From Rotaria sordida (lineage: Eukaryota > Rotifera > Eurotatoria > Philodinida > Philodinidae), in NCBI GenBank assembly GCA_905250125.1, contig CAJNOL010000728.1, positions 21,099 to 85,098 on the forward strand: DNA of 64,000 bases, written 5' to 3'. The position numbers and the translations under genes were made by a program. Every line of letters starts with the position of its first letter. Positions within the stretch are counted from its first letter, which is position 1. The notes below the pieces were generated by a model, which was not told where the DNA came from, did not search any database, and worked only from the letters and a program-made list of their open reading frames with translations. Shown here one piece after another: positions 1 to 13,300 of this stretch.

Positions 1-1319
1 TTTCATCTTCTAATGTTACCCATTCTTACATAATGGAATTACTTTTCTTGTTGTCCTAGAAGATGTATAATATTTACAATATGTAAGCATAATAAAAAAA
101 TCTAATGTGGAAATTCATTTAGGAATATTCCATTTATCAATCAAACTAATGTGTAATAATGATTATAAATTTTCCTTACATATATTGAAATATTCTTGAA
201 CGAAAATTTGTTTATAATATGATTGAAAGCTTATAGGAAAAAAAATTCTTTTCACTATATAGAATAATTTTGATTTATGTGAAAATTTTACTCACTTGAA
301 ATCTCTATGTATTTATTTACGAGAAAGTTTTTAACATTTTATTCACATAATAATTATTTCTTTTATGTTAATAATAAATTCAAGATGATAAATGATTTTC
401 ATCGTTATTATAACTCCTTGTCTTATTTATCCACATCTTTGTTAGCTTGTGAAACTAGCTAATTGGAAAACAAGTTTTATTACATGAATGATAATTAATG
501 TATGTCCTAGAGTTGATTCATATTATAAACATTGATCGGCATTCATAAAATCAACCTTAAGAATCATGGAAACATAAACAAAACAACATATAATTTTGCA
601 ATCTTTTCGTATTGTATATTCTATCGTATATATTATAACATATTTCTGATGCTCAGATTAATTAATTTGTAATTACAGTCTGCAATGATTTTTTCTTATT
701 AATTTTTTTTGTTGTATTACACTTGTTAATGTTTCTTTAAAATAATTACTTTCCATTGTTAATTTTGTTTTGTAAAACACAGTGTAAACGAAGTGTTAAA
801 GTATGAAACGAAATTTTCAGACAGTCTTCCTCCTATCAACTGTGAACGACGCCTAATAGCTATTTTACATAATCATAGCGAGACTTCTTAATATATGAAT
901 TAATTTTTGATTATTTTCATGAAGAATTAAGTCAAAAAATAAAAAGAATAGTGTGAATATACGCAGCACAATGGATAGAATTAAATAATCCTCCTATGAT
1001 TAGCACTAGTAATTAAATTATGTTTCACATTTTAATGCCACATGATTGCGCTAAGATCTTTATTTTAAAAAAAAAACAAATAAAAATTCAAAAATTAATT
1101 GAATAAGATAACAGTGAATTTGCGTTTTGAAAAAATGAAATTATATAAAAATGAGCGTCATTGTTAGTGTTAAAAATAAATATAAATATATCTTTGTTAG
1201 TTCAGAATAAAAAACGAATTAAAACAATAAAATATTTATTAGATCACATTTAATAAGAAAAAAAAAAAGATTTATATCGACAAGTATCACTGATTTTGTT
1301 TTTCATCATTATTTTTATT
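1..1319. other. Intergenic, no gene recognised
   Basis: AT-rich sequence with frequent stops in all frames. I see no gene here. The only recognisable item is one copy of a dispersed repeat at about 954-1045, which shares the words CTATGATTAG and GTTTCACATTTT with copies near 51.0 and 52.7 kb. Confidence 0.6.
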
Positions 1320-2132
1320 TTATTCAGGCATTACTTCTTGATTATTTATATTTTCTGGCTGCTCCTGTTGATTATTATCTTGAACATTTGTATTATCATT
1401 ATCTGCATCTTTATTAGATATCTCTTCATCATTATTTTTCTTTTGTTCAGAATTATGTGTATCAAGATTTGTTTCATCGTTATTCATATTTTCGTTCTCA
1501 ACTTGGTCATTACTAATTTTTTCATTTCTATCTGCATTTTGTTCAGAACCTTGTTGATTATTCGTATCTTCATTAGATATTGGTTGATTCCTGTTATCAA
1601 TTTCAGTTTCATCATTTTTTATCTCTTTTTTCCGTTCTTGTTCATTAAGTGCATCAATTTTAGCTTCATCATCTTCTTCTTCTTCTTCAACTCTATTATC
1701 ATTATTTACTTGTGGTTCTTCTTCAACTTTATTGTCATTATTTACTTGTGGTTCTTCTTGAATTATTTGATTAGATTGTTTTGATTGACCTTCTTCCAAT
1801 GAATCATCGTCCTGTGGTTGCATACATCTTTCATATTGTATACCAAGTGTTTCAACAAGTGGTTTATAAAGCAGACATTTCCATTTTTGTTGTTCAAGTT
1901 CGAAATATAATTTAATATTAATTCCATTGAGAAATCGTGTTTTACAAATAATATTTGATACTTTTGATTGTAAAACAGTAATATCTTCACCAAGATTCAT
2001 ATGCTTAAGAGATTTTTCCAAACATTCGTCTATAAGTGTCTGATCATTTGTTCTAATCCACCTAACAGTATATCGTCCATAAGAATAATCAGCTATTAAA
2101 ACAAGAAGAAGAAAATTCCAAATAATATTCAT
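1320..2132 (-). CDS. Secreted acidic-tail protein, possible cystatin fold
   Basis: Single-exon gene of 270 aa. Residues 1-19 form a clear signal peptide (MNIIWNFLLLVLIADYSYG), so the product is secreted or luminal. Residues about 20-105 are a compact domain with four cysteines; its length, the order of its hydrophobic stretches and its late Cys pair resemble the cystatin fold, but I do not see a convincing QxVxG inhibitory motif. Residues about 110-270 are a low-complexity tail rich in Asn, Glu, Asp and Gln, including a tandem EEPQVNNDN unit. A splice-acceptor-like TAG sits 11 nt before the ATG, as in other genes here. The protease-inhibitor role is only a guess; a secreted disordered acidic protein is the safe call. 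Confidence 0.7.
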   Translation of the reverse strand: MNIIWNFLLLVLIADYSYGRYTVRWIRTNDQTLIDECLEKSLKHMNLGEDITVLQSKVSNIICKTRFLNGINIKLYFELEQQKWKCLLYKPLVETLGIQYERCMQPQDDDSLEEGQSKQSNQIIQEEPQVNNDNKVEEEPQVNNDNRVEEEEEDDEAKIDALNEQERKKEIKNDETEIDNRNQPISNEDTNNQQGSEQNADRNEKISNDQVENENMNNDETNLDTHNSEQKKNNDEEISNKDADNDNTNVQDNNQQEQPENINNQEVMPE

Positions 2133-4026
2133 TTTCTTTTTATCTAGAAAATGAATAAATGAAATAATGATTTATTATTTACAACTAATAATTCTCCTTT
2201 GCTTTAGTTATCAATAACAAAAACAAACAACAACAAATAATGTCCTTATGAAAAGGACGATACAACTTCGCTATACATCATAAAAAAAATACCCAACTTC
2301 TGTCAATTTATGATTGTCGATCACGTTTTTTTATCGTTGACGTTTGTGACGAAAGTGCTCGACGTTTTCGTTCCTATACATTATATAAAAACATTAAATC
2401 AATATTGCACGTTACTAAGAATTTATGTTAACGTCCAATCATCGTTCGAATGAAGCTTCCGAATCAAATCGTCGATTTCTTTTTTTCATTCATAAATGAC
2501 GAAGGTAGGATCATATTTCCGTCGTTTATATATTAATATTTTACATATAGTGAAAAGTATGAAATACACTACATCTTAATAAAATATTTACCTTGAATGA
2601 CAAAAGAAAATTTACTTCAACAACTATTCGTGATTAATCTATTTCTATGAATCAATGTATATATTTATCTAGTATTGAATTTATTCTCTATTGAGATAGA
2701 AGAAAAAAACTATTTAAATGTTACTAACGGTTGCTTCAGAAATCATGGAATCTTTCATAGATTGTCAGTATCTCGCTAAACTTTAACTATGAAGAGTTGA
2801 GCTTAGGCTAAAAAAAATGATTCTTCGTTGAAATATATACAAAATCTATAGCAAATATTTTTCAATAAAAAAGAAAACAGAAATACAAAACCAAGAGTAC
2901 TTAACATGTAAAAAAACGAATCATTTTTTACGCTAAAAGATATTTCTATTTTTTTTCTTTTAGATTTTTTCATTGGCCAATAATTATGAAAATAAAGATA
3001 ATATAGGTATGTTGTAGCTATTGAAAAACTCGATCTATCAATCATAATTGAAAAACTCTCACGTTCGTCTTTGCGATATACGCTAATTATTTTTGCTTTA
3101 GGATTTTTTGAAAATTTAGTTTTTTTTTCAGTTTGTAATCTTTTTAGCTCGTAGGAAAAGAAATGTAACTAACCGGAAAAGTTCTTCAACTGACTAGTCG
3201 GTTTTGACTCGATACTATGCGCATCATGTAGATCGTAATAAGCTCCGAATACTTCGAAAAGAGTTCGGATCCTAAGCTTGTTACTGCGGAAACACTACAT
3301 TTTTATGGTATATTTTTAAGTCAATGCTCCGAAATCCCTCAGACACATTACGAAAATTCATTTTCGAAGCACATTTTTTGAACAGAGGAAGGACTTAATG
3401 AGAATACTGTGTTTTGTGAAAGCTTCAGACCATTTCGTTATTCCTATCCTAAAATTTGACTATGGTAAAGCGTGTCTGCTACATCAATCATACATAGTAG
3501 CAGATCCGATGTTCTTATTTTAGTATAGAAGTATATCAAAAAAAAACTTTTACAATCAACTGTTTTTATTAAGATATGTCTATATGCAAAGCTTCAATTC
3601 GAAAATTGATTTCCCGGGTTTTGCTCGAAGCGACCACGGAATTGACTTGAAAAATAGTGTTAATAATTCAGTATTTATGCAACAATTAGCTAAGGACTCA
3701 AACACGTCTCAGAATATTAAGAGCATATTGGAATTAGCATGATATACATAATCACGACTTAAAAGTGATTAACCAATGGAGATGAGGGACTTCTCTCGTA
3801 CGTTAAAATTGTATCTTTTGAGTTCGAATTTGTTTTATTTCGCTGTAAGATGATGGCTGTATCAGATTCAGCGGCGAAAGCTCATCTAAAATTTTTTACT
3901 GGAATTTAGCTGCCTAAAAATTTAGGTTTTAGACATTTTTTTTTTGAATTAATATGACAACGAAAAAAAGAATTCGATTGATTGGACGTTAATATATATA
4001 TTCCTATTGCAAATAATGACAAAAAT
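2133..4026. other. Intergenic, no gene recognised
   Basis: AT-rich intergenic stretch between the secreted-protein gene and the 3' end of DMAP1. Short open frames occur on both strands but show no domain, signal peptide or splice structure that I recognise. The far end of DMAP1 may reach into about 3900-4026. Confidence 0.5.
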
Positions 4027-4031
4027 CTTAC

Positions 4032-7000
4032 ACTAGTACTTGAACGAACATTATTAGTTGGTTCAAATGAATCAGATAATCTAGGTGATGTTATATTATC
4101 ATTTGGTGTACTTGGTTGTGATAATAAGAAATCAAATTGCTAGAAGCAAAAAGCAAACGAAAATATGAGTTAAGTTTTATTTTCCTTTAGCAAATTATTT
4201 ACTGTTCTTGAAGCATCATTTGATGAAGTATTACTAGCACTTAATGGTTGTGTTGATAAAATTCCAACATTTATTGATCCATTTTCACTTTTTAAACGAT
4301 GTAATGATGTTTGTAATTCATATTCAGCTGAATTTAATGCATTTTTAAGATCAAATAAGAGAATAATATCCGAACGTAAATCATTAAATTCATCAACAAT
4401 TTCTTCGCATGCCATTGGATTTCTTTCTAAAATAAAAATTTTATTTTTTTTTTTAAATTAAACTTCATAAAAAAAATTTAACAAATCCATACCTAATTGA
4501 CATTGTTTAAGAACTTGATCAATAACAGCTAATTTTTTATTTGGTATTGATGTTGGTAATATCATCTATAATGACTAATAAATAATAATTTACTTTGATT
4601 TATTTGAAAACTTACACGTTGACTACGTAGAAAAACACCGGGACGTTTAAATTCAGGAAATTTAATTCCAACTGGTGGGTCACATGTTGTCTAAAAAAGA
4701 CAAAGAACAAATTAAATTCATCGAAATTGTCGGCTTTTTTTTTCGTTTTCTTTTACAATTCTTTGTGTTGTTGATGTTCGATTTGATGTACTATTAAGAC
4801 GTTGAAGATAATCTTGATTAATTGATGATCGTCTTGATGATGATGAAGTTGTACGTTGTATGGAATTATTTGTTGTTAAAATATTTTGATCTTGTTGTTG
4901 AACAAATTTTTGAACATCTTGTGAAATAATACGTTCACGTTCTTTACGTTCATTTTCAATACGTTTTAATTCATTCATTAAATATAATTCTTCTTCTTCC
5001 TAAAAAAAAAAATTAAAGTTTTAGTTTTTCTTTCATGAAGCACAATCCAAAAGGGATGTTTTCAGAAGTCTGCTGTAGGATTAATATGAGACATGACAGA
5101 ATTTAAGATAGTTGTTTGTTTCCTTTCTTTCTCATTCACTGTAATATGTTACGATTAAAGTCGTTTATCATCGACATACATTAACAGCAAGTAATAACTC
5201 ACAAACCGAAACATATAGTAGTGAAAAAATGTCTTCACCTTACCTAATCTCAACTACTATTAGTGTTAGAAGTCTGAAAATTTCTGTGGATGCACTACAT
5301 CAAGAGTGTAGGTCAGCAACAAAATTGTACTTCGATTGAGTAAGAAGAAAGAGAATTATTATGAATAATACCTTTTCATTGCATTGAGCTTTTGACCTTG
5401 ACAAAAGACTATCCACTAAATTTTATGATGCTTTCTACCAGCTACAGAACAAATTCTATATATTTTTACATAGAATTAGAATTCCATTGAAGCTCTTCTT
5501 TTATCTAAAATACGAATAGGTTTACTCGAATAACGGTGTTTCTGATGACTCTATATCATTAACACGATAGTCATAATTTTGTTATTTTCCTTGAGTACAA
5601 GGTTTGTTTCTGAAGGTTATGAACATTAATATTGAAGTACAGAAGAGGCTTTTCAAAGAGTTTGAGTTCTATTTACTGAACTATTACTTAGTTCTGATCT
5701 CAAAGGTAGAGCCTATCGAGTACAACATTTTCGGATTCGATTTAACGAAAAATATTTAGTCTTGAACTTAGATTTATAATCTAACTCGACGAACTCTATT
5801 CAAAGGACAACAGATGATTTTTTTCTCCAGATAATTGATCATAGACAAACGTTTGCAGTTCTAGAAAAGATTCGCAAACTTTCATGGAATTAATTGCATA
5901 GATAACTGCAACATAGCTCGAGATAATCAGCTGTCAGCAATCCACAAAACTCTTGCTTTCAAGAATTGCAAAGTTCAAAGAAGCAATAGATATTATCCAT
6001 CGTTACCCTTGATAATTCTTTTCATTCTTACACAATCGTGGTAGACATTTGTTGCTAATTTACTTTCTTGACAGAGTAGGTTTATACAAGTTTCTAGATT
6101 TCTAACACCAAGATTAGATAGAGTTGAGTCTATTCTCCATTTCCATATATTAGTAAAGTTCGTCATTTACAATGTAGATGATTACATTGTGTTTTACACT
6201 TTAATCCGACAGAGATTGTACTAACAGGTTTTTCTTTGTTTATTGAAAAATTATTTAATTATTTACTTACTTCAGCTTTTGTACGACTTAATAATTTATT
6301 TAATTGTTCCTTCCGTCGACGTTCATGAGCAGCATCAAAATTATATTTATCAGTATGACGTTTTGTTCGAGCCTATTTTTAATTTATAATTAATAAATCA
6401 GAAGAAAAAGCAACAATTTTTTGTTTTTGTTTTATTAAATTCTTACATATTCAAGAGCTGTACATATTGTATAATATCTTTCTTTTAAATCTTCAACAGA
6501 TCTATCAGGATATAAAATATTATTCCATCTATCATGAATAATTAAAAATTTTAATTCAAATCTTCTACATAAATCAAATAAAACATCGGTTTCAGTTCGA
6601 GTCCAATCTTTATCTTGTAAATATTGTTCATATTCACTATCTGTATATGTTGGAACATCAACATGCTAATTATTTTCAAAAACAAAAAGAGAAAATTTTA
6701 ATAGAAATAAAAATTCTGTTTTTTTTTGTTCGTCTTCTTCTTTTTTTTTTACTTTATTAAATTTTGCAAATGAATATTCTTGTGATGGATCATCAGGATT
6801 TGGTTTATGTTGCCAATGATAAAGAATAAATGTATCATTAGGACCACGTGCAGAATTGGTAAATGGTGTCCATTGCCATGAACGAACTTTCATTGCAGAA
6901 TGTTTTATCCATCTAGCATAAGAATTACCACCAGATTTTGTATCTGTCGGAACTATTGGTACACTTTCACTGAATATTTACAGAAGAAAAAATTTTATTT

Positions 7001-7262
7001 TTAGAAGATTTTCATTTTGATTTATTTACCGATCATCTTGTGCGATTAAACTCCATACTTCACGTTTCATACCTTCTGGTCGACGAATACTTTTTTTTGG
7101 ACCTTTTTTCTAATTGAAAAATAAAATAATAATAAAATTGAATTTAATAACAAAAAAAAAATGAATTACTTTTTCACGAATAATTTCATCTTTATTTGCT
7201 GTTCCTCGACTTGTTGATGGAATTGTATCAGAAAGAATATCGAGTACATCAGTATTTGCCAT
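4032..7262 (-). CDS. DMAP1: DNA methyltransferase 1-associated protein 1 (SWC4/Eaf2 family)
   Basis: Ten exons on the minus strand: 7262-7170, 7109-7030, 6969-6753, 6665-6447, 6372-6271, 4999-4757, 4690-4616, 4565-4493, 4426-4203 and 4139-about 4032; the phases agree throughout. The start MANTDVLDIL matches the family N-terminus. Exon 3 gives the WQWTPFTNSAR block. Exon 4 holds the SANT/Myb-like domain (DKDWTRTETDVLFDL to DLKERYYTIC). Later exons give the HERRRKEQL helix, the GVFLRSQR block and the DEFNDLRSDIILLFDLK coiled region typical of DMAP1. The family protein is a subunit of the NuA4/TIP60 acetyltransferase and SRCAP/SWR1 complexes and acts on H2A.Z chromatin in the nucleus. The last exon is uncertain: after 4032 there is a GTAAG donor, and read-through runs to a stop near 3900. 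The intron 5000-6270 is unusually long. The gene begins 132 bp after the CTR9 stop. Confidence 0.93.
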
Positions 7263-7394
7263 ATCTATTCAATCTGAAATATATATGAAAACGAGAAATC
7301 AATTTTTCTTTTGAAACTCAATATATTGTCGTTAAATACGAAAAAGAAAATGTACAATAAACAATTAATATCTAGTGTTCTTAAAGAAAAAACT

Positions 7395-10300
7395 TTAATC
7401 TTCGTCACTGATGTCTAAATCTTCGGGTGCTTGCTCCTCTTGTTCTTCTTCTTCTGGTTCTTGTTCTTCATTTTGAACTATTTCCTCTTCTTCTTCTTCT
7501 TCTTCTTCTTCTTGCTCCTCTTGTTCTTCTTGTTCAGCTTCTTCAACTGGTGATCTAAAACAAAAAAAAAAGATTAATTTAAGTAAAATATTTAACGAAG
7601 TCAATATATGGCTGAATAATCCGAAAAGAGTTTCGAGAGTTAATTTTTAATGACAAAAATACTATTTTCTTTCATTCAGAGAATTCATAAGATTTTCTGT
7701 ATCTATATAAATAGACGATTAGAGAGCAACGGAACTGAAATTTATCGAATATTTCATCCTAGTCAAAAAAAAAAAAACTTTAGAAAAGTATGACATTTAT
7801 TGACTAAATAAATAAGCAATAAGTATTGAAAAATTCTCAGGTCTCGTGTAAGCGTAATTATAGAAATCATTTTTTGTAGATCGGAACTGAGACAAAATAA
7901 AAAAGCAATCATGATCCTTTACATTTCTGTACACTATTCTGAATTAAGTAAGAGTAATAAATTTCTGTGGGCTATAATAAAAATGAGTTGTGCTGACATA
8001 CGAGTCTATTGACTTCAATATTAAGAAATTAATTTTAACAAATGAGGAAAAAAATCTTGTTAAACTAATGTAATGAGTGTTTCAAGAAAAATCAGCCTCT
8101 CTGTAATTTAATGTTATCTCTTGTAATACTCGTTGGTTCGAACTTTTGAAAATTTGCTCCGAAGAAACATTCGACAATACAAAATTTTCTAACAGATTCT
8201 TCTATCGACTGTATCTAAGCATCTGTTGAAGTTGTTTTACAAGAGTATCTTTTCATAGGTGATCAATATATTTTGTCCAACGATAGAGGAAAAATTATTC
8301 TGGCATTTTCATGGTATTGATTAATGGACATGAGCTTGTGCATTGTTCTGGTAAAATGTCAAAGCTTTTCCAAACAACTCATTACCATATTTCAATAACT
8401 GGATATTTCAACAGGACACTATACGATTCTATATCCATCAATTAATACAATAATGATGTAGAATCAACCCTTTTTCTATCATAGAGGCGAACCAAAAGCA
8501 ATCATTCAAGCCGTTAGAAACGGCTATAAGACAACATATTTTTCTCTTTCGTTTTACTGTAATAAATCATTCTGCTTTACAAACTTATGCAAAATGACGA
8601 CATCATGAAGCTAGTTTTCACCGTTGTATATCTTTTACAGTGCCGTTTTCTTGGACCTAGAAAACATTGACCACTGAATAGTTCAGTGAAAGACGAGTTT
8701 TTCGAAAAAAAAAGACAAAGTCTGCACCAACGAATATTATAAGAGATATTATTAAAATATACAAAGATCCATTCTTCAAGAACTATCCGCTAGTTTTTTT
8801 ATTATATAGTATAATTATTTACCCTTCATTGGCATCTTCAACTTCTTCTTCTTCTTCTTCTTCTTGATCTTCAGCTGATTGAATTGTTGGACGTGATGGT
8901 TCATTATCAGATTCATCCTCACTACTTGAAATAGTTGCTTTTGATTTATAACGACCAGCTTGTTCAGATTGTCGTTGAGATGTCTATATTAAAAAAACAG
9001 TCAAACATTTCTAATCAAATAAAATGAAAAACATACTTTCGATATACTTGAACGTTTTGATCGACTTGTCTAAAAAGAAAAAAGAAATCAAATTATAAAA
9101 CAATTTATTCTCATAAGTTTTGTGTTTTTTTTGTTTTTCTTTTTACTGATTTTCTTGATGTTGGTTTTCGTTTTGGTTTATCTTCATTATCACTTTCATT
9201 GTCATCTTGTTCATTATCAGATAATTGTTCTTCATTATCTTGAGATACTTCATCATCATTTGTTGTTATTCTACTTGATCGTTTTTTATGATTTGATTTC
9301 TTTTTACGTTTAACTGCTTCATCATTTTCATTTTCACTATCACTTCTAGCAATTAATTTTCGTTTTCTATCAAACAAGAAAAAAAGAAAAGAACATACAA
9401 AATTCTCTTTTTCTTTGTTGAAATATAAATCTAAATAACATACTTCGATGATTTTCTTTCACGTTTATCTTCACCGTCGTAAGTTTTTCTTGCTCGTTTT
9501 TTCTGTGCTTTTTCCGTATTTGTGATAAGATCAGTTGTATCATTAATAAATTCCTCTTCATCTTCATGTTTTTGTCTCTAGATTAATCAAAAAAAAATTA
9601 AAATTAAAAATAGTCAAACTGCTCCTTGCTTAACATCAGTTTTAGTCAAAAATTGGAAATGTAGTAAAGAATCTATGGTGAAATTTTCAACTCGATACTC
9701 AGGACGATGATTATAGTTGCCGAGACGATCACAAACAGTACTGTATACTGTTGCATCATACAGTTTGCAGTTTTAAATAGATTTAAATTGATGCTTGGTA
9801 GGTGCAGTATTGCGATCGTATTTTATCATGTCGTACACAATTGGTAAATGGTTTGAAAAATTGAGCATCCAACCGTTTACAATACAATGAAATATAACCA
9901 TAATCCTGCGCCTACCGAACAACGAAAAAACCATTTAAAATAACTGTCTACGTTCGTGCTTATTTGACATGCGTATTCATCAAATCGGAGTCATAAATAG
10001 TTCATTTGGTAAATCATAATCCACGGTCGACCTTCATTCTATATACTTTATTTTTTCTTGTTTGAAAGAGCATATCAGATACTGCAGTGTGATATACTCT
10101 TTCAAATAAAAGAAAAATAATGGATATAGAATGAAGGTCTACAGAGAATTTAGTACTGCCAAATTAACTATGTTTGATGAATAATATTTCACGAAAACAT
10201 TATGGTATCGAGCTGAAAATATTGCCATAGTTTCTCTGCTACTGTCCCAACATATCCTGAAAATCTCATGTGATTGGAATGTTCATGAGCTAAAATCAAT

Positions 10301-13300
10301 TTTTCGAGGAATCTTTTAAGAAGAGAATATGAAATACTTTTTTAGTTCCACCCGTTGATCGGTGACTTTTTTCTGATGTAACTTGTGATTCTGTAGTTAA
10401 TAGATTTTTTGTACGTTCAACAAATTGTTGACGTTTTTCACGTTCCATTCGTCTACGTTCATCTTCTTGTCGACGTCGTTCTTCCTGAAAAAAAGAAAGA
10501 AAATTATATTAGTGAACACAAAAAAAACAAATCCTAATCAATAAAATTCTTACCTCTTCTTGAAGTTGTTTTTCACGTAATTTTCTTCTTTCTTCATCTT
10601 GTTTTTTTCGTACAAGTTGTTCTTCTTCATCTTTCTTTCGTGCACGAATTTCATGATAAGTTGATTGAGATAATAAATCTGAACATTGTCGAGCTTCTTG
10701 TAATGATTGATTTAAATCAAGACGATGTGGATCACCATGTTCACCAAGCCATGTAAATGACCTTTAAAAAAGAACATTAAAAAAAAAAGTTTTTGGTTGT
10801 TTTTAAATTTTGAATTTACTTTTGAGCAATTCGAAGTTGATCAATTGCTTGAAGAACAGAATTTAATGTTGAATTTTCATCTTTTAAAATTTCTTGAGCT
10901 AATTTTTGTTGTACTAATGCAATATTATACATTAATGTAAGATCATGTGGTGCAACACGTCGAGCATTTAATAAAGCATTATGTGCTTCATGTAAACGAT
11001 TACCTTTAACAAGTGCACGAGCCAAATATGTTAATACTTCAACATTATTATATTTATAAAATTTTTTTAAACAATTTTCATACATTTGTACAGCAGGAAT
11101 ATATTGTTTTTGTTCGACATAAATATGTGCGATATTAAGCCAAACATCTGGCATATCGGCTGTTGCTTCACGAACTTGTGCAAATATATCACGAGCTTCA
11201 TTTAGATATCCTTTGTGAGCTAAAACACAACCGACACCATTTGCTGCCCAAATGTTTCGATTATCATTTTTAAGAACGACTTTATAGACTTGAAGAGCAC
11301 GAGCTTGATGACGTTTTTCCTAAATAGAAAAAAAAATCAATGTGATATAATTCATTTTTTTATTATAAGAAATGTTTATAAGCAAACATCGCAGGTAACA
11401 ATTGCATTGAGCAAAGATTCACAAAAAAAATGGAATGGCTACATGTATTTTTTTATAAGTGTAAAATAATTTTTACTCTAATAGTAGCGACAGATATGCT
11501 CCGTAACTCTCAAAATATTTCTTGAAGTCGCTTTAAAGTAAACTTCTGCCAGATAGAAGAAACCATAGGCATTTACAAAATTATTATTTTTTGATTCAGA
11601 TCTCAATTTCATCTCTAAAAGCCAGTAATATTTTTAAATAGTATTTAAAGCCTGCTGGATATAGATAATAGCTATTTAAATATATAGCAGAAATATTATT
11701 AAAAAACAAAATTCTGTTACACTAGCACAAAAAGAAATAGGTTTCAGATGGATGCTGCATGAACCTGAATCATCTTGTAGATGTCTAAAGCGTAATGCTC
11801 TTTAGTCCATCTCTTCTCAGCACTTATGGCGAAAAGTTCATCTGAAAAATTTCAAACTTTCATGCTAGATTGATCTTGACAAGTAGAGCACAAGTTGTCA
11901 TAGACTCAAACTTCCCGAATGCTTTTTCGTAGGAGATATTCGATTCACAAATACTAAAATGAACTCCCTTATTGTCTCTTTTTCTCAGCTGCAGTATGTT
12001 TGATAGAGCTGAGCATTTTTCTAGAGATACCAGACGCTATTTAAAGTGCCTAGTTTTTTTTTGTGTTTCCTTTTAGGGTGTGGGTGTGTGTAGGTCTCTT
12101 TACCCATGACCATGTCCATACACACACACCCTCGAGAAAGAGGACGAGGTGACAGTCTCATTAAACTCCAACTCAAAAGAATGATATAAAATGAAACGAA
12201 TAAAGATTGTTGTTTTTTTTTCTATATAATAAATCTTACTCTGTCTTTATCACGTGTTGGCATATATAAAGTTTGTAACCAAATATTTCCTAATGATATT
12301 AAAGCATAAGAATCATTTGCTGTTTGTGGATTATGTAAAATTCTTTCAAATTTCTTTTGTCCAGGTCTCCATTCTTGTTTAGCAGCATGTAAATTTCCAA
12401 TCATTGTCCATGCATCTGGTGAATTATGATTGATTTCAAGTGCATCTTTAAACCAATCTGATGCACTATAAATTTGTCCACGATCACGTGCCATACAACC
12501 CAAACGAAGTACACAATCAACATATTTTGGATGTTCACGTAAAATTTCTTTATATAATGTTTCAGCTTTATCAAATTCAAAAGATGCTTCACATACACGT
12601 GCTAAATTATAACGCATTGTAACAAGAATTGAATTGGCATATGCTGGTTCAACTTCACGAGCTTGTTCAGCATAAGATATACCTTTTTCAAAACATTTTC
12701 GACTTTCTTCATTATTACTTAAACGATAATGTAATGAACCCATATTATTAAGCATTTCCATTGGAGTATCTTTACCATGTAAATCACGAATTAATTTTGA
12801 TGCAGTCATATAAGCATCCAATGAAACTAAATAAAATATAAAAAGAAAATTATTATTCCTCTATATTATTGGATTGAATTCTTAAATTATTTCTTTGATA
12901 ATGAAGTTTTTTTTCTAGAAAGTTGAATATAATGAAATTCAATTTCATTATCATTGAATCTATTTCAGTGAAATATTTCCGAGAAAAAAACAATAACAAA
13001 CATTTTTTTTTATACCTTGTAAATCAACACCTTCAAGAATTTCCGCTAATTGAATCCATGAATCAATATCATGTGGATCATGTTGTGTAACTTTTTTCAA
13101 ATATTCTCTTGCTTTATCTCGTTTATCTTGATCATTTGATTCAGCATAAATACTAGCTAATATTTTCATTGATTCATGATCATTTGGATGAATTTTTAAA
13201 ATTTTTTCAAAACAATCGCTTGCCTAAAATAAAATGAAGCAAACTTTTCAAAAATAAATAATACGAAAAAAAACAAAACATTAACAAACATTTGTTGTAT

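Noticed and set aside
1296..1784. 162-codon frame on the plus strand
   Set aside because: Antisense to the signal-peptide protein gene; its Ile/Phe/Leu richness results from the Asn/Glu-rich codons on the other strand.
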